A stretch of DNA of 64,000 bases from the NCBI GenBank assembly GCA_038496445.1, contig JALMLS010000507.1:186001-250000 (forward strand), in the 5' to 3' direction. The DNA comes from Trichosphaerium sp. ATCC 40318 (lineage: Eukaryota > Discosea > Flabellinia > Trichosidae). Below are positions 35,901-47,062 of the stretch, in pieces. The stretch's first letter is position 1. Each line of letters begins with the position of its first letter. The position numbers were made by a program, and so were the translations under genes. The notes beneath the pieces were generated by a model that worked only from the letters and a program-made list of their open reading frames with translations, was not told where the DNA came from and made no database searches.

Positions 35901-36509
35901 CACACTGCGCGTTTTTTCACGTGATTTTTTTTTTTGGTTTTAATTATTCGCAAAGTTAAAAAATCAGTCACGTGCGTTTCGCGGTGTTGGTAAACATTGA
36001 CGTACAATTTAGTGAAACTTTGATCGACTAGAGAAAAGACATCTGGTATCGTCCCATTTAAGTTATTCCTTGTCTGCGTAGTTGAAGCTGAGTATTCACT
36101 AAACTAGCGTTAGACACATAAACCAAATAAAAAAAAACCACAATGCATAACGTGATCAAACAAAAGCTTTAGATTAAACATCGTACAACTGTTGTATCGC
36201 TGTTTCATCACCGGTACATAATATAAAGGTATAATTACATGCATTTGGTATGCTAGTAGCGTTGACGTATTCGGGCCAACCAGAGATACTTTCTAAAGAG
36301 CATGACAACGTTAATAAGATCAATCAGAGCGAAAAAGGTAAAATTCGAAGGTAAACATGTTAATTTTTTTATAATCACGTGGGAAGTAAGCCGTTCTTTT
36401 ACATACCAATGAAACTCCTTAAAAACTCTATATAATTTGGAAGTAATTCTCCCTGAGTTTGAATAAACCCGACAGTAGATAATAGAAGAAACCACGTCCA
36501 AGGCGACAT
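29942..36509 (-). CDS. LRR receptor tyrosine-kinase-like protein
   Basis: Read from 36509. A signal peptide (MSPWTWFLLLSTVGFIQTQG) precedes plant-type LRRs (NNLNGTIP, NITGTLPSSLF, NLSGTVPTALL, NKLTGTIPDSLL; about 36.1-34.8 kb). A second extracellular region follows (34.6-33.3 kb). A hydrophobic membrane segment is encoded at about 33.0-33.15 kb. The kinase domain runs from about 32.8 to 31.1 kb: glycine loop GSGM.GTVYKGSW, VAIK lysine, HRDLAARN split over two introns, DFG, and KWMSPEAI, then a C-lobe ending PLNRPSFNELADVLD. HRDLAARN and KWM-PE are typical of tyrosine kinases and some TKL kinases. The tail holds five Tyr-x-x-Val motifs (YSEV, YGVV, YGIV, YGVV, YAVV) in a Lys/Glu-rich linker, and ends at 29942. 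More than twenty introns; not every junction was checked. Confidence 0.78.
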
Positions 36510-36863
36510 TAATAAAGCGCTCTTTTTAAACGGGCTTCCGGCCTGCAGTAATTCATAAATAAGGTTGAAAAGTAGTTGACTGCATAATTATTTATTACGC
36601 AAGTTTGTTCCTCCTTTGGGAAATGTGGGAGTTTGCTATAGATGTATTACAACATCGTTGAAAGGACTTCGTATTTTTTTGCTTAAAATGCCAATTACTA
36701 GCACGTGTTGGAAGTTTCCTTCAAAACGCGGATCAGTTCTGACCTCATCGACAGAGCATACGGATTCCTCATCCACTAGTATTGCGGGGCACCAAGAACA
36801 CGAGAATCTAACAATTGGCATCCATTGCAAGAAATACTTTGACGTTAGTAACACATTTCTGAA
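36510..36863. promoter_or_regulatory. divergent promoter region
   Basis: The receptor kinase (minus) and the GH74-like gene (plus) start 355 bases apart, head to head. The interval holds a CACGTG at about 36702 and no other supported gene. A shared bidirectional promoter is inferred from layout only. Confidence 0.3.
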
Positions 36864-39800
36864 ATGAGGTTTGCACAAGCGCTAGTACTAGTTGCGTTAG
36901 CTTTCGTTGCTGTTGTAGCGTATAGATGGGAGCCCGTCCCACTTGTTACAAAGGAAAGTCGCGAAAAAGGCAATATAGGTAATAAACACATCTGCTACTT
37001 ACCGTGTAAGACTGCTTATACTATACAGGAGGAGAAGGATGCCAAGTAATACAAGCAATAGCTATCGACGCGTCAGGAGACTTTTTATTAATGGGTAAGC
37101 GTTTATTCCGTCTGCTCGTAAACGCACACGTGCCTTTCGAAAAGTCAAGATAACAATCGAACTATTCAAAAACTATTAGCTCCGTGACAACTTATATGTG
37201 TTGTAGGTACTGATGTTGGTGGTCTATACCGTTCCTTAAATGGAGGGCGTACATGGATAAGTGCTAACATTGGTTATTCACCACGTGCACGTATTTTTTT
37301 CGAAAACGCTTCCTTCCAAAAAGTTGTTGTTTTACTTTGTTTTGTAGGGAACTTGTGGGTTGGCTATTGACCCAAGAAACTCCTCAAGAGCTATTGCAAT
37401 TGGTGGAAATCATAACACGTTCTTTCCAGTACATGGTGTGTACTTGACAACAGATCAAGGTAAGTTCTGTGCGCAACAGAACTTAGAGCACTTGTATAGT
37501 AATTTGTGTAGGATACACGTGGTCTCAGACTTTTCCTGCCTCAAACAACGGATACAGGGACTTTAGAGACCAAGTATCGTTTGATCCAACAAGCTATGAT
37601 GAAGCGAAAGGATACTCAATGGTACAATAGCTCCCGAAAAAATAGTTCTAAGTTCACTCACTGACAAGGTTTTAGGTTGCATACTGGTCCGCTATGGGTG
37701 ATTGGGACCCTTACACTCATACCAGTACAACGAAGAATATGGGTTTATACAAGACTGTGGATGGTGGATACAATTGGAAACTTGTTAATAAGGATAACGG
37801 AAGAAGTGCTATACGTGTATCTCCAGTTACTGGAAATGTATACAGTAGCAATGAAAAAGGATTATTTATGAGTGCAGATAGAGGAATAACTTTTAAACAA
37901 ATATTCAATGGCACTGTTCAAGGGTAATTCGGAGGTTTCAAAGAATTGCAACTGTGTTAATTGATTCTCGAGCCTAGGCTTGATGTTGTCACGTTTTCTG
38001 ATAGTGTTATGATTTATATATGTACAGCTACACATATAGTGGTATTTAAAGAACATGGTAGGCTCTACACACATGAGTTTGTGTCGGTTTTCTTTCTTTT
38101 TTTTGGCACATCTTTTTTTTATTGTGCTCACTATTTTAAGGCAAAGATGCATCACAACAGGAGGTTTTTACTCCAACTGGTTTTCATGAAACAGTAGACT
38201 TGCGATGGATTAAAATAAGCCCTACTCATCAAGATGATGTACTCATTCAGAACGGAAAAGGATGGCCGGGAAAAGCAGCAAATCCTGCCAAAAAATATTA
38301 TTCAACCGATGGTACACAAACAGCTTAACACGCTCGACAATCCGCCCATTCACATAGAGAGTGCATGGTTTGTTGACTTGTTAGCGCTAATATTTTTTTG
38401 AGACAGCGTAGCGATATTAAAGTAATTTAGGAGGACACACTTTTGAAGCTAGTCTTGTCAACACCAAGGATAGTTTCATTCCTAACAATGATCGAGATAA
38501 CAGATTTACATGGCATCCAAAGACTAGAGGTACAGCATGGACCACAGGTACACAAAAATGCCGACAACCAATATTTATTGACACTGTTGTTTGTTTTTAA
38601 GGCGGTGGTTTTTTGGTACAAACCCTAGACAGCGGTGAGTTTATATTAATATAAATGGTTCTCGATTAATTAATACGTCAATTAGGTTCAAACTATGAGT
38701 GGGCAAATAATGGATTCAATGGTGTAATGGTCGGTGGTAGATGGAGTTTTAATATGCAAAATCCGGATATTTTATTTGTAGGTTCACAAGACTATAACGG
38801 TGCTCTTACAGATGATGGTGGTACAATATTATTTCTTCTTTTTTATTGCAATAAGTAGTTTGACTGTATTTCTAAGCATTAGAAATAAGTTATGAACATG
38901 ACAGAATTTCTTAGTTGAACTTAACTTTATCTAAGGTACAACGTGGTCTTATTGCTCTGTGTCTGGAGAGCCATGGGGAGGATGGTGCTATGGAACATAT
39001 GCTTTGAATTCAACCTTTCTATTCGGTGGAATTGCGCCTGGAGGCGGATCAAGTAATGAACGGCTAGTGACAAGAAGTGTCAACGCTGGAGAGTCTTTTA
39101 AAGCAACCAAGTACGTTTTGATATTGGTGTCTTAAACTGACAATCTTTGTAAATAAGATACGCAATAGATGACGACGGAAAGAACATGTGCTTTGGTCAT
39201 CCATTGAAAGATTCAATCGTTTTCAACCATAATTATCGCTTCCAAGATTATGGGAGTACGTGGAAAGCTATGGTAAATTGTTCGGGTGTATTCGGTGTAT
39301 CAAAAGGTAACTGTGATGAATCAAGAAATGCCATTCTAACACTAGAAAACATCTTTTTTTGGTTGCCACGTGCTAATCTGGTTACAGATGGTACAGTTCT
39401 TTTTGGTGCGGATAAAACAAATCTCGTAATGTCAACAGACTTTGGTGTCACATGGGAATTTTTATTTGGAGTTCCGGAGACTGTTGATGACATGGCTTTT
39501 GATGGTATTGACATGATTTATGTCATTGCAGGTAAGCAGAATTTATCGCAAAAAAAGTTGGTTGTAATTTTAATTCTCGAACATTGCTTTGGATCTAAAC
39601 AGTCTTACGTAATAGGGAGGAAGAAAGCGTACTCTTGGAATACTACATCTAAAGGTGAAGTTACAGATCTAACACCTAACGTTCCAGCTGACCAGTATGG
39701 AAACAAAAACTTGGCTACAGTAGCTGTGGATTCGGTAAGTTGTTTGCGAAGTAAAGGAACATGTTTTTTATTGGTTTGTTCTTTATGCTAATGCTATCCT

Positions 39801-40121
39801 CTAAAGAGCGCTCCTTCAAAAGTCTACATAGGATCCGCTGCAGATAGATACCATGCTTTCAATGCTGTATCACGCTCAACAGACGGTGGGAAAACATGGG
39901 AGATAATATCCAGGATAAAGTCTAACTCCGAGTTTGGTAGAGTGCCTGGTCCTAGCGAGGTTCGACTTGTTTCTTTTTCCGAACAAACGTTCAATCGCTT
40001 ACTTCCTATTCATTAGGTAGGAAACATTCGTGTTCATCCAATAACAGGAGATGTATGGGTAACCACTGGATGCTATGGTATTTGGAAATTTATAGCCGGA
40101 GACTCCAAAGTGCAACTCTAG
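36864..40121 (+). CDS. secreted Asp-box hydrolase, GH74-like
   Basis: The signal peptide MRFAQALVLVALAFVAVVAY opens at 36864. At least nine Asp-box type motifs (S/T-x-D/N-x-G-x-T-W/F) follow across the exons: SLNGGRTW, TTDQG, TVDGGYNW, SADRGITF, STDGG, TLDSGSNYEW, DDGGTTWS, STDFGVTWE and STDGGKTWE. Related strands read LLMGTDVGGLYRS, CGLAIDPRN and IRVSPVTGNVYSS. This is the two-propeller layout of GH74 xyloglucanases, and the N-terminal MGTDVGGLYRS matches that family well. The C-terminus reads IRVHPITGDVWVTTGCYGIW and stops at 40119. About thirteen introns. Probably secreted and acting on beta-glucan-type polymers; catalytic aspartates were not assigned. Confidence 0.75.
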
Positions 40122-40261
40122 CCTCACATAAACAGTAACCTCAGTTTGATGGTGTTGTCAATCTACATTGAAAAACCTCTTTGCTACAAAGAATAAAACT
40201 TACCACTTTTTTGTTTGTTTTATGTACATTGTTTTTAATTATTTCAAAGCATCATTTGTAA

Positions 40262-40900
40262 ATGTGTACATTAGCTAATGTTGTAATACTATCTGTTACT
40301 GCGCCTATGTAGATATATTGTATGTACACTAGCCAATGCCTTGATACCATTATCTGTTATATTATTGCACCTACATAGATATATTTCGTGTACGCTAGCC
40401 AATGCCTTAATGCCATTATCTGTTATTTTATTGCACCTATGTAAATATATTGTGTGTACAGTAGCCAATGCCTTGATGCCATTATCTGTTATGGTATTGC
40501 ACCTATGTAAATATATTGTGTGTACAGTAGCCAACGCCTTGATACCACTATCTGTTATGTTATCAATACGCCACAGAGATATTGTGTGTACACCAGCCAA
40601 CACCTTTATACCATTATCTGTTATGTTATTGCACCTATCTAGATATATTGTATGTACACTAGCCAATGCCTTGATACCACTATCTGTTATGTTATTGCAC
40701 CTATCTAGATATACTGTATGTACACTAGCCAACGCCTTAATACCATTATCTGTTATGTTATTGCACCTATCTAGATATATTGTGTGTACAGTAGCCAATG
40801 CCTTAATACCATTATCTGTTATCTTATTGCACCTGTGCAGAGATATTGTGTGTACACCAGCCAATGCCTTTATACCATTATCTGTTATGTTATTTTCGTT
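40262..40900 (-). repeat. 66-bp tandem repeat array coding 22-residue LRRs
   Basis: About nine copies of a 66-bp unit encoding ITDNGIKALASVHTIYLDRC plus two residues, many differing by only one to three bases. It forms the 3' half of the gene at 40289-41521. A further, degraded copy continues past the stop codon (40262-40300) in another frame. Confidence 0.85.
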
Positions 40901-41521
40901 CCAAAGCTTAATGGTATGAATGTTGTGCTTTTCAAAATGACAATGCAATGGTCCAAGCCATTTACAAACGATTTTAGTATGTTCGTCTGTGAGAGCTTTT
41001 AATGAAACATCTGATACATCTATAGCAGGTAAACCATTTGTATTTTGTTCCATTAGCAAATAAATGGCTTCATCGATATCTTTAGAGCAACCAGTCACTT
41101 TTGAAAGATCAATATTGCGAACACCTAAAAGGCAAGCAAAGTCATGCTTCGATATATCAATTGGAGTACTTGGTGCTCTAGGTTCACCGAATAAAATGGC
41201 TGTGTTTTTGAGTAGTGGACTTCCTTTTAAAACACGACAATCTGATGATTGTTTCAATCTGATGGAACAAACTCCAATACCATGGCGAATGATGTTATTA
41301 AAGCGGTGAGAAACTGTTGAAGCTTTTAAACGCTGTCTTTTGCTTAAACAACGTAGAATATCTGATAATATCTCTGGCGGTAGGTATGGCAGAGGTTCAT
41401 TGAGGTTATAGTATTCTTCTTGATTGGCAGCCACATTTTTTACTGGAGAGGCCATAGTGTAATTTTGTGACAATTTAGCTAGAGTTCCGTCTAGTAGTCC
41501 AAAAAGATTGAAACTAGACAA
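40289..41521 (-). CDS. F-box protein with 22-residue LRR repeats, intronless
   Basis: One open frame of 410 residues without introns. An F-box-like motif (LPYLPPEILSDILRCLSKRQ, then STVSHRFNNII) lies at about residues 45-80. A linker region follows, then about nine 22-residue repeats (ITDNGIKALAGVHTISLHRC and variants). It is a paralogue of 20993-21889. The probable role is as an SCF substrate adaptor with a repeat-based recognition surface. The end is abrupt: the last repeat reads YLHRRSNR and stops, where a four-base loss relative to the other units shifts the frame. The high sequence identity between units points to recent expansion or gene conversion. Confidence 0.78.
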   Translation of the reverse strand: MSSFNLFGLLDGTLAKLSQNYTMASPVKNVAANQEEYYNLNEPLPYLPPEILSDILRCLSKRQRLKASTVSHRFNNIIRHGIGVCSIRLKQSSDCRVLKGSPLLKNTAILFGEPRAPSTPIDISKHDFACLLGVRNIDLSKVTGCSKDIDEAIYLLMEQNTNGLPAIDVSDVSLKALTDEHTKIVCKWLGPLHCHFEKHNIHTIKLWNENNITDNGIKALAGVHTISLHRCNKITDNGIKALATVHTIYLDRCNNITDNGIKALASVHTVYLDRCNNITDSGIKALASVHTIYLDRCNNITDNGIKVLAGVHTISLWRIDNITDSGIKALATVHTIYLHRCNTITDNGIKALATVHTIYLHRCNKITDNGIKALASVHEIYLCRCNNITDNGIKALASVHTIYLHRRSNR

Positions 41522-41585
41522 AACCCAATGTACAATTTATCACGTTTTTATTTGAACAAGCTTTTTTTACTTCACTCAAGTTCAT

Positions 41586-44500
41586 TTACTCACTTAACTG
41601 TTTCATGAACTTATCCAATATTTCTTGTTCTTCTGTTAAAGTAAAGTCCAAATGAGCGTAAGCTCCACCTCCCATGTTACGTATCAAATCACTTTCTTCC
41701 ATGGCATAGTCCTTAATTGATATCAATACGGCTTAAAGTGTAAAAAAATTAGCATACCTCTTCCTTTACATCTTCTTCGTTGTCATCAGTTTCCATCGCA
41801 TCTACATCTTTATCTTCAGTTTCTCCATCTTCAATAGTATCAGTTTGAGGTATTTCAATATCCATAGCTATATTTCCAGCAAGTAGATCTTCAACAGCAA
41901 GTTGTATATTGCCACTAAAAAATAAAGTTAACAAAGCAAGACTGAAAGAACATTTGGTAATTGGTACCTTCTAAAAATAAGCTGCTTTTTTGCAAGCTCT
42001 TCTGTGAAACCCATGCCAACGACTTGTGCTACATCTTCATCGTTTAATGTATATGTTGATTGAGCAGCAATAGCAGCATGAAGAAGTTGTGGGTTATTTG
42101 ATAAAACATCAAGCGCAGCAGCAAGCGCATTGTCAGTTTGTTTCAAAGCTTCAGCGGCTAACCTAGCTTCGAATCCCATTTTAACAAGCTCTAAGAAAGC
42201 ATTAACAATACCAGCATAAAGGCGCCAAAAGGCGTGAAACACGTGATTTTTAAGGTTGTTTCAAAAAGCACAAACCTGAGTGAATTTGAGTGTTTATCCA
42301 TCCTCCGTTCTTTGTTTTACCCCATTGTCTAGATTGTTTTCGTTCATCCATACGTGCTTTTTCCTACGAGGAACCATAGTTAGATCAATAGATATAAGCA
42401 AATTCTGTCTGGTGTTGGAATTCTGGAAAGTTTTGTGTAGCGATGTATTTTTGTTGAATGAAATAGTAATTAGGTACCTCTCGCCTTGCAGCAGCTAGCT
42501 TTTCTCTCTCGTTGAATAACCATTGAACTGCTGCAGTTGAGTTTTTACTAGAAGCACGAAGTCCTATACGGCATTCAGTAGTAGAGAAACCCATCTCAAG
42601 AAGTGGTCTCATATCTTCATCAGTAACAACCATGTCTAAAAAAAGTACTTAATGATTTCCTTACGCTATAGTTATTGTTTACTGTTTAAATGTCCTTTAG
42701 CCTTATCAAAGAATACTTTGGCTTCTTGTTTACTTCCACTGTATAACTTCAAGATGCCTTGTAGAAGATAAAGTCTAATCTATGGAGAAAAATGTCAACA
42801 GAAAAAAAAAACAGGAAGTATTGGGCTTTCGCCACATGGCTTTCGAACCAAATTTATCCGATAAATGAAAAATCACAGAAAGCCGTACATAAATCACAAA
42901 CTCTGGGCAAGCACCACCCTAAAAATAAGGTTAGTACTAAACCATTAATTGCTTGACAGCAAATAAACGCAGGAAAAATCAACATATTTCTAGCTCCGAG
43001 ATATATTCCATTATTGGTGCCCCATCAAAGCTAAACTTACTTTAAGAGCAATAAGCCTTTCTTGGTTTATTCCGTGGGATTTCTGTAGACAAGCTTTTGC
43101 TCTTGAAAGACGCCATGCGCCATCTTTTAAGTACTGCATTTTTTGTAGTTTGAAATAAATCCATGCGATATCTAAAAGAGTCAATAAATCACTAGTAACT
43201 CTGTATAAAATTACTAGTTATTTACCTAAACACAATAACCCATAGTTATCTATACTATCAATGATTTCTGCTGAACATTTTTGAAAAAGCTACAAAAGAA
43301 GAATGTCAGATGGCGGTTAAAGAAAATAGTAGCAGCACTGTAAAAATGTAACTTTCAGAAATATATTTATGGCGTACTTTGTCTGCCCGTAAGCAACAAT
43401 CAAGGGCTACAGATATATTTCCTTGATCTAATTCAGTTCTACCTTTTGTATGCAGTGCCATTGCAGTAACCAAAGCCTTAAACGAAGTCAGAAAGAAACA
43501 AGAAACAACAAAAACATAGATCAAAAACACATCTAAAGCCGGCCGTTCAGTAAATTTACTTGAACAGCTAGAGACTCTGCTTGCGACGTTTTAGGTGTCA
43601 TGGTAGTTTATCTAAACGAATAAAATGCGAAAAGGTCTGTACCTTTCTCTCTTCCTCAGGTATGTTTATTTTCGTGCCATCTATAAAAGGAACCCGTTAA
43701 TAGAATCTGTAAACCCGTTTCAGTTCGCTCAAGTACCTTGATTTGTAAGCTCTACATAATAGTTCTCATTATAATCATCTCCACCATCTACTCTGGAAGC
43801 CTAGAAACCGGTTTTTCCGTTAATCGTTTAAACTCCCTCGCCGTAACAAAAAATTTCCTCGCCGTAACAAAATTTTAACTTCAATTCTGGACCTAAAATA
43901 TCTTTAAATAATCTGAATTTTTTACAGGTCGTAGACATTATGTTTATCTTGTTATTCTGGATTAGATAGCCACATAGGTGTTTTTGGTGATGTTCTACGG
44001 AATGTACAATAAAAGTATCAACTTTTTCTTTGCCATATGTTTTTGATGTATGTGATAGGGCACAGTATAAATTGTTATGCTTTTATTATATCTAACGTAG
44101 TATTGACTAGGTCCAAGGGCTCAACTAGCAAAAAATAGTTCATTGCATGAAATGAAGGGTCTTTCAACGAATGTTCCAAAAAAAATAAAGAAACAGCATT
44201 TCAAAGGCATGCTAGCACAATACACTCTTGAATTTTTTATACTGCCTACGCAATACAGAGTTGGTTATACAAACGCTTTTAATAGGCATGTACTGCACAA
44301 GGTAACCCAAAAATTGTTTGATGAACACTTTATCTTTTCTACTCTTTAAACGCTTTTGTAGAGCAATGCAAATGAGTTACGTCTAGTATTTGGTACTTTA
44401 CAGCGTCTATATATGCATGTGCATGTACACAAAACATTAAATGCATGTAAAGAATATACAGAGACTGAATTATGTATGACAATGCATTGAATCCATGAAA

Positions 44501-46446
44501 AATGAGCATTTTCAAATATTATTGATTAATCCTTTGGATTCAGTGAAAAGTGTCCATTTCTGAGCTGTTTCATTTGCCAGCTATGTTTTCTTTGTACACA
44601 TCAAACGACAGCAAATTGTAAATATATCATAAGCATGTACACATGTAGTATTAATAGTTAAATTTATTGGTTTTCTGAATATACAGCTAAATTAATCATG
44701 TTGATCGCCAAGTTCTCTTATCTTCAAAAAGTTAATTTTTTTCCCTGTAGCATTGTAATCTATGATAGCTTTCAAGTTAGATAATGTTAATTGTCTTATG
44801 ATTCTTAGATAGCACTACTGTAACTCCACCCTTTTTAGCTCCTTTTGCATATTCAACAACCCAGTTTAGAAAGTCAGAATCCATAAACCTGGCATCAAGT
44901 ACTGCTTGTGGTTTGAATGGATAGTGCTTTTCAAACCTAGCTAATAAAATCTTAGCAGCATCTAATGGTTTAATCACTGCCACATGTTTAGCATCTCTCC
45001 AATGTGGTACCAATCCGAGTAAGTATGGACATTGTTTATCTTTGTGTGAATAAACAGCCATTCCATATACCATTAATCCATCTGGATTTGGCTTACCCGG
45101 AAATATGAACTGTATTTGTATCTTTTTTAGACCACACCAACATTGTTTCATCAATGGCAATGTACTCTCCTGCAAGCCAAGCCTCCATACATGCATCTGA
45201 TACCAATTCACACAAATGATGTACATCAGTGCTGATACTTTGATTCAAAATATTCCATCACAGTGGACTCAAAAAGTCCAGATTACAGTATTTGCTGTTT
45301 GTACTCATTTGAGCTAAAAACCCTTCATAACTAATAGAAGCTAGTACTGTTAATGAAAGAATTTTTTGCTCTTGTTGCATACCAGAAGTTTGGTCTCGTA
45401 ACCATTGTGTGCCAAAATAACGTAAAATTTCACTAAGTTTAATTTCAACGCCCCACATTTGATTCTTTTTTTTGTTAGCTAGGATTTCACGCTTTTGGTT
45501 GGTAGCTATCCGAATGTGGTCCCATATGTGTATTGGTATCAATTGGGAGTACACTTGCCCAGCTGTACCCATACCTCGTTGAAACACTCCAAGATTAGGC
45601 TGAGACACTTGCTCTTCATGTGGCAATGAAATTGTTTCATTTTTAAGCACAGTCCATCCCTCGCTTTTAATTTCATTTACGCATCGTTCAAATCCACCCA
45701 ATACCCATTTTTAGAACTGTCGCTTTGTTTCCGCTTCCGTTTCCGTTGATTTTTTCTTCGAGCTGCTTCTATTTGGTTGTTGTGGGCTTTTACGTTATCA
45801 CGCAGCGTTTGCTTCATCAGCTAGTGCTATTTAGAGTGTTATTGCTTAACCATATTTCAAAAACTACACAAGTTGCTTAAACATAAATTTTATTACTCGG
45901 AGTAGATATTAAACAGTGCGCTCATACATCTTAGCCATGTAATATGGCATTTGGTACAAAAGTGTTACGGCGAGGAAATTTTTTGTTACGGCGAGGGAGT
46001 TAAATGAAAAAAAATGGCGTACCAGGTTTTCTGCTGCTTTTTGAACCTTTTCTGCGCTTGTTTTATCTGATTCTATTTTGTTTTGATCGTCGTGCGTTTT
46101 TTTAGCGCTTTTCATCACAAGCAACCTTGAATTTGGTTTTATACGTTGAGAGCTAAGAGGCACATCGTTTTTAAGTATTCTACACATAAACGGATTAAAA
46201 TTTGTTAAACGGTTTTTAAATTGCTGGTGCTCACTTTCCGACGCATAGAACCTTCATTTCGTCTACTGGTAAGTTTGTTACGCCGCTCAGTACTTGTTTA
46301 AGCTCTAAGCCCCTAAAAGACGCTCATTAACGTTAATTTATACTACATTGCTGTACGCACGATATTTCTAAGGACGTCACAGTTATTTTACCAGAGAATC
46401 CAGTTGCGCCAGTCTGTCTTACGTTCAATGATATCGAAGGCTCCAT
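41586..46446 (-). CDS. NUB1: NUB1-like UBL/UBA adaptor interrupted by an intronic transposon
   Basis: Read from 46446: MEPSISLNVRQTGATGFSGK starts a ubiquitin-like domain that continues LELKQVLSGVTNLPVDEMKV and KNDVPLSSQRIKPNSRLLV (46.45-46.03 kb). A 50-nt intron, now enlarged by a 2.17-kb transposon, leads to ASRVDGGDDYNENYYVEL. The helical NUB1 core follows: ALVTAMALHTKGRTELDQGN, IDNYGLLCLDIAWIYFKLQ, IRLYLLQGILKLYSGSK. Then three UBA domains (DMRPLLEMGFSTTECRIGL; ELVKMGFEARLAAEALKQT; VAQVVGMGFTEELAKKQL). The end is acidic and stops at 41586. Animal NUB1 binds NEDD8 and FAT10 and delivers conjugates to the proteasome; the UBL-core-three-UBA order matches it. Cytosolic or nuclear. About a dozen introns. 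Confidence 0.82.
43833..45999 (-). mobile_element. piggyBac-like DNA transposon with perfect 36-bp terminal inverted repeats
   Basis: The left end 43833-43868 (starting CTCCCTCGCCGTAAC) and right end 45964-45999 are perfect inverted repeats of 36 bp. Both ends are flanked by TTAAA (43828-43832 and 46000-46004), i.e. a TTAA-type target duplication as in piggyBac elements. Length 2,167 bp. The interior carries a minus-strand DDE transposase of DDE_Tnp_1_7 type and about 0.9 kb of AT-rich DNA without a supported gene. The element sits inside an intron of the NUB1-like gene and is oriented with it. Removing the element and one target copy leaves a 50-nt intron of normal size. Confidence 0.88.
44777..45701 (-). 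pseudogene. piggyBac-like transposase, broken
   Basis: Read from 45701: the N-terminal part contains WGVEIKLSEILRYFGTQWLR. An in-frame TGA at 45256-45258 interrupts it. The frame then continues YIAIDETMLVWSKKDT (first catalytic Asp region) and VHISG, where a one-base shift occurs. The next frame starts KPNPDGLMVYGMAVYSHK, the usual piggyBac KP..G.K/M segment, then AVLDARFMDSDFLNW (second Asp region) and ends at 44777. With one stop and one frameshift the protein cannot be made whole, so this copy is inactive unless an intron I have not seen repairs it. Confidence 0.72.
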
Positions 46447-47062
46447 AGTGGCTACAGTTACTGACTTTTAATCGAAAAGCATAGTCTTTTTGTTTTCTGT
46501 TCACAGAACGTAAACTGCTTGGCGCAACTTGTTCTATCGAAAAATTTTGGACATTACTAGGTAAAGGGGTGAGCTCTTTAAAGAATCACGGATTAGGCAC
46601 AATGCTAGTCTGGATGGTATTTATGGCAGCAAATGTCAAACAGAATTAAGCATTGTGCACCCAAAGCAATGGCCTCAGCTTTTGTACACTTTGTATACAC
46701 CAATTCTAAAGGCTCCTATGTACTCAATATGAGCAAGAACACCGTCGTTTGGATCCTGGCGTACTTGATGGAGTACAAGGCAGGGACAATCAGAGGATTT
46801 GTAGTATTTCTTTGTAATCTAAAATAGTGAAGAGGGAGGCAAGGCTCGCTTGAAAAAAAAAAGGACAGAAAGTCACGTGCGTGTTTTAAAAAGTACGCTT
46901 AACGTTAAAATAGAATAGTTTACAGTCAAACCTTGCAACGCTTTCGTCACCCTATCTTCGCCTAAGATTGTATTACTAATTCACGTTGTGTCAATTTGTG
47001 GTTTAGCCATGAAAAGGCTTCTGTGAAGCGAAACCATTAGTTATTGCTATTAAAATACTAAC
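46447..47062. other. intergenic, one small open frame
   Basis: Upstream of the NUB1-like start. A 64-codon plus-strand frame (46633-46827) has no recognisable feature. A CACGTG is at about 46875. Confidence 0.35.

Noticed and set aside
40262-40900. Possible CRISPR-like array
   Set aside because: The 66-bp units are contiguous coding repeats in a long frame, with no unique spacers.
40341-40919. 192-codon plus-strand frame over the LRR array
   Set aside because: It is the antisense shadow of the 66-bp repeats; every unit lacks a stop on that strand because the units are copies.
46633-46827. 64-codon plus-strand frame
   Set aside because: No domain, no convincing splice partners and no coding signature beyond being open.
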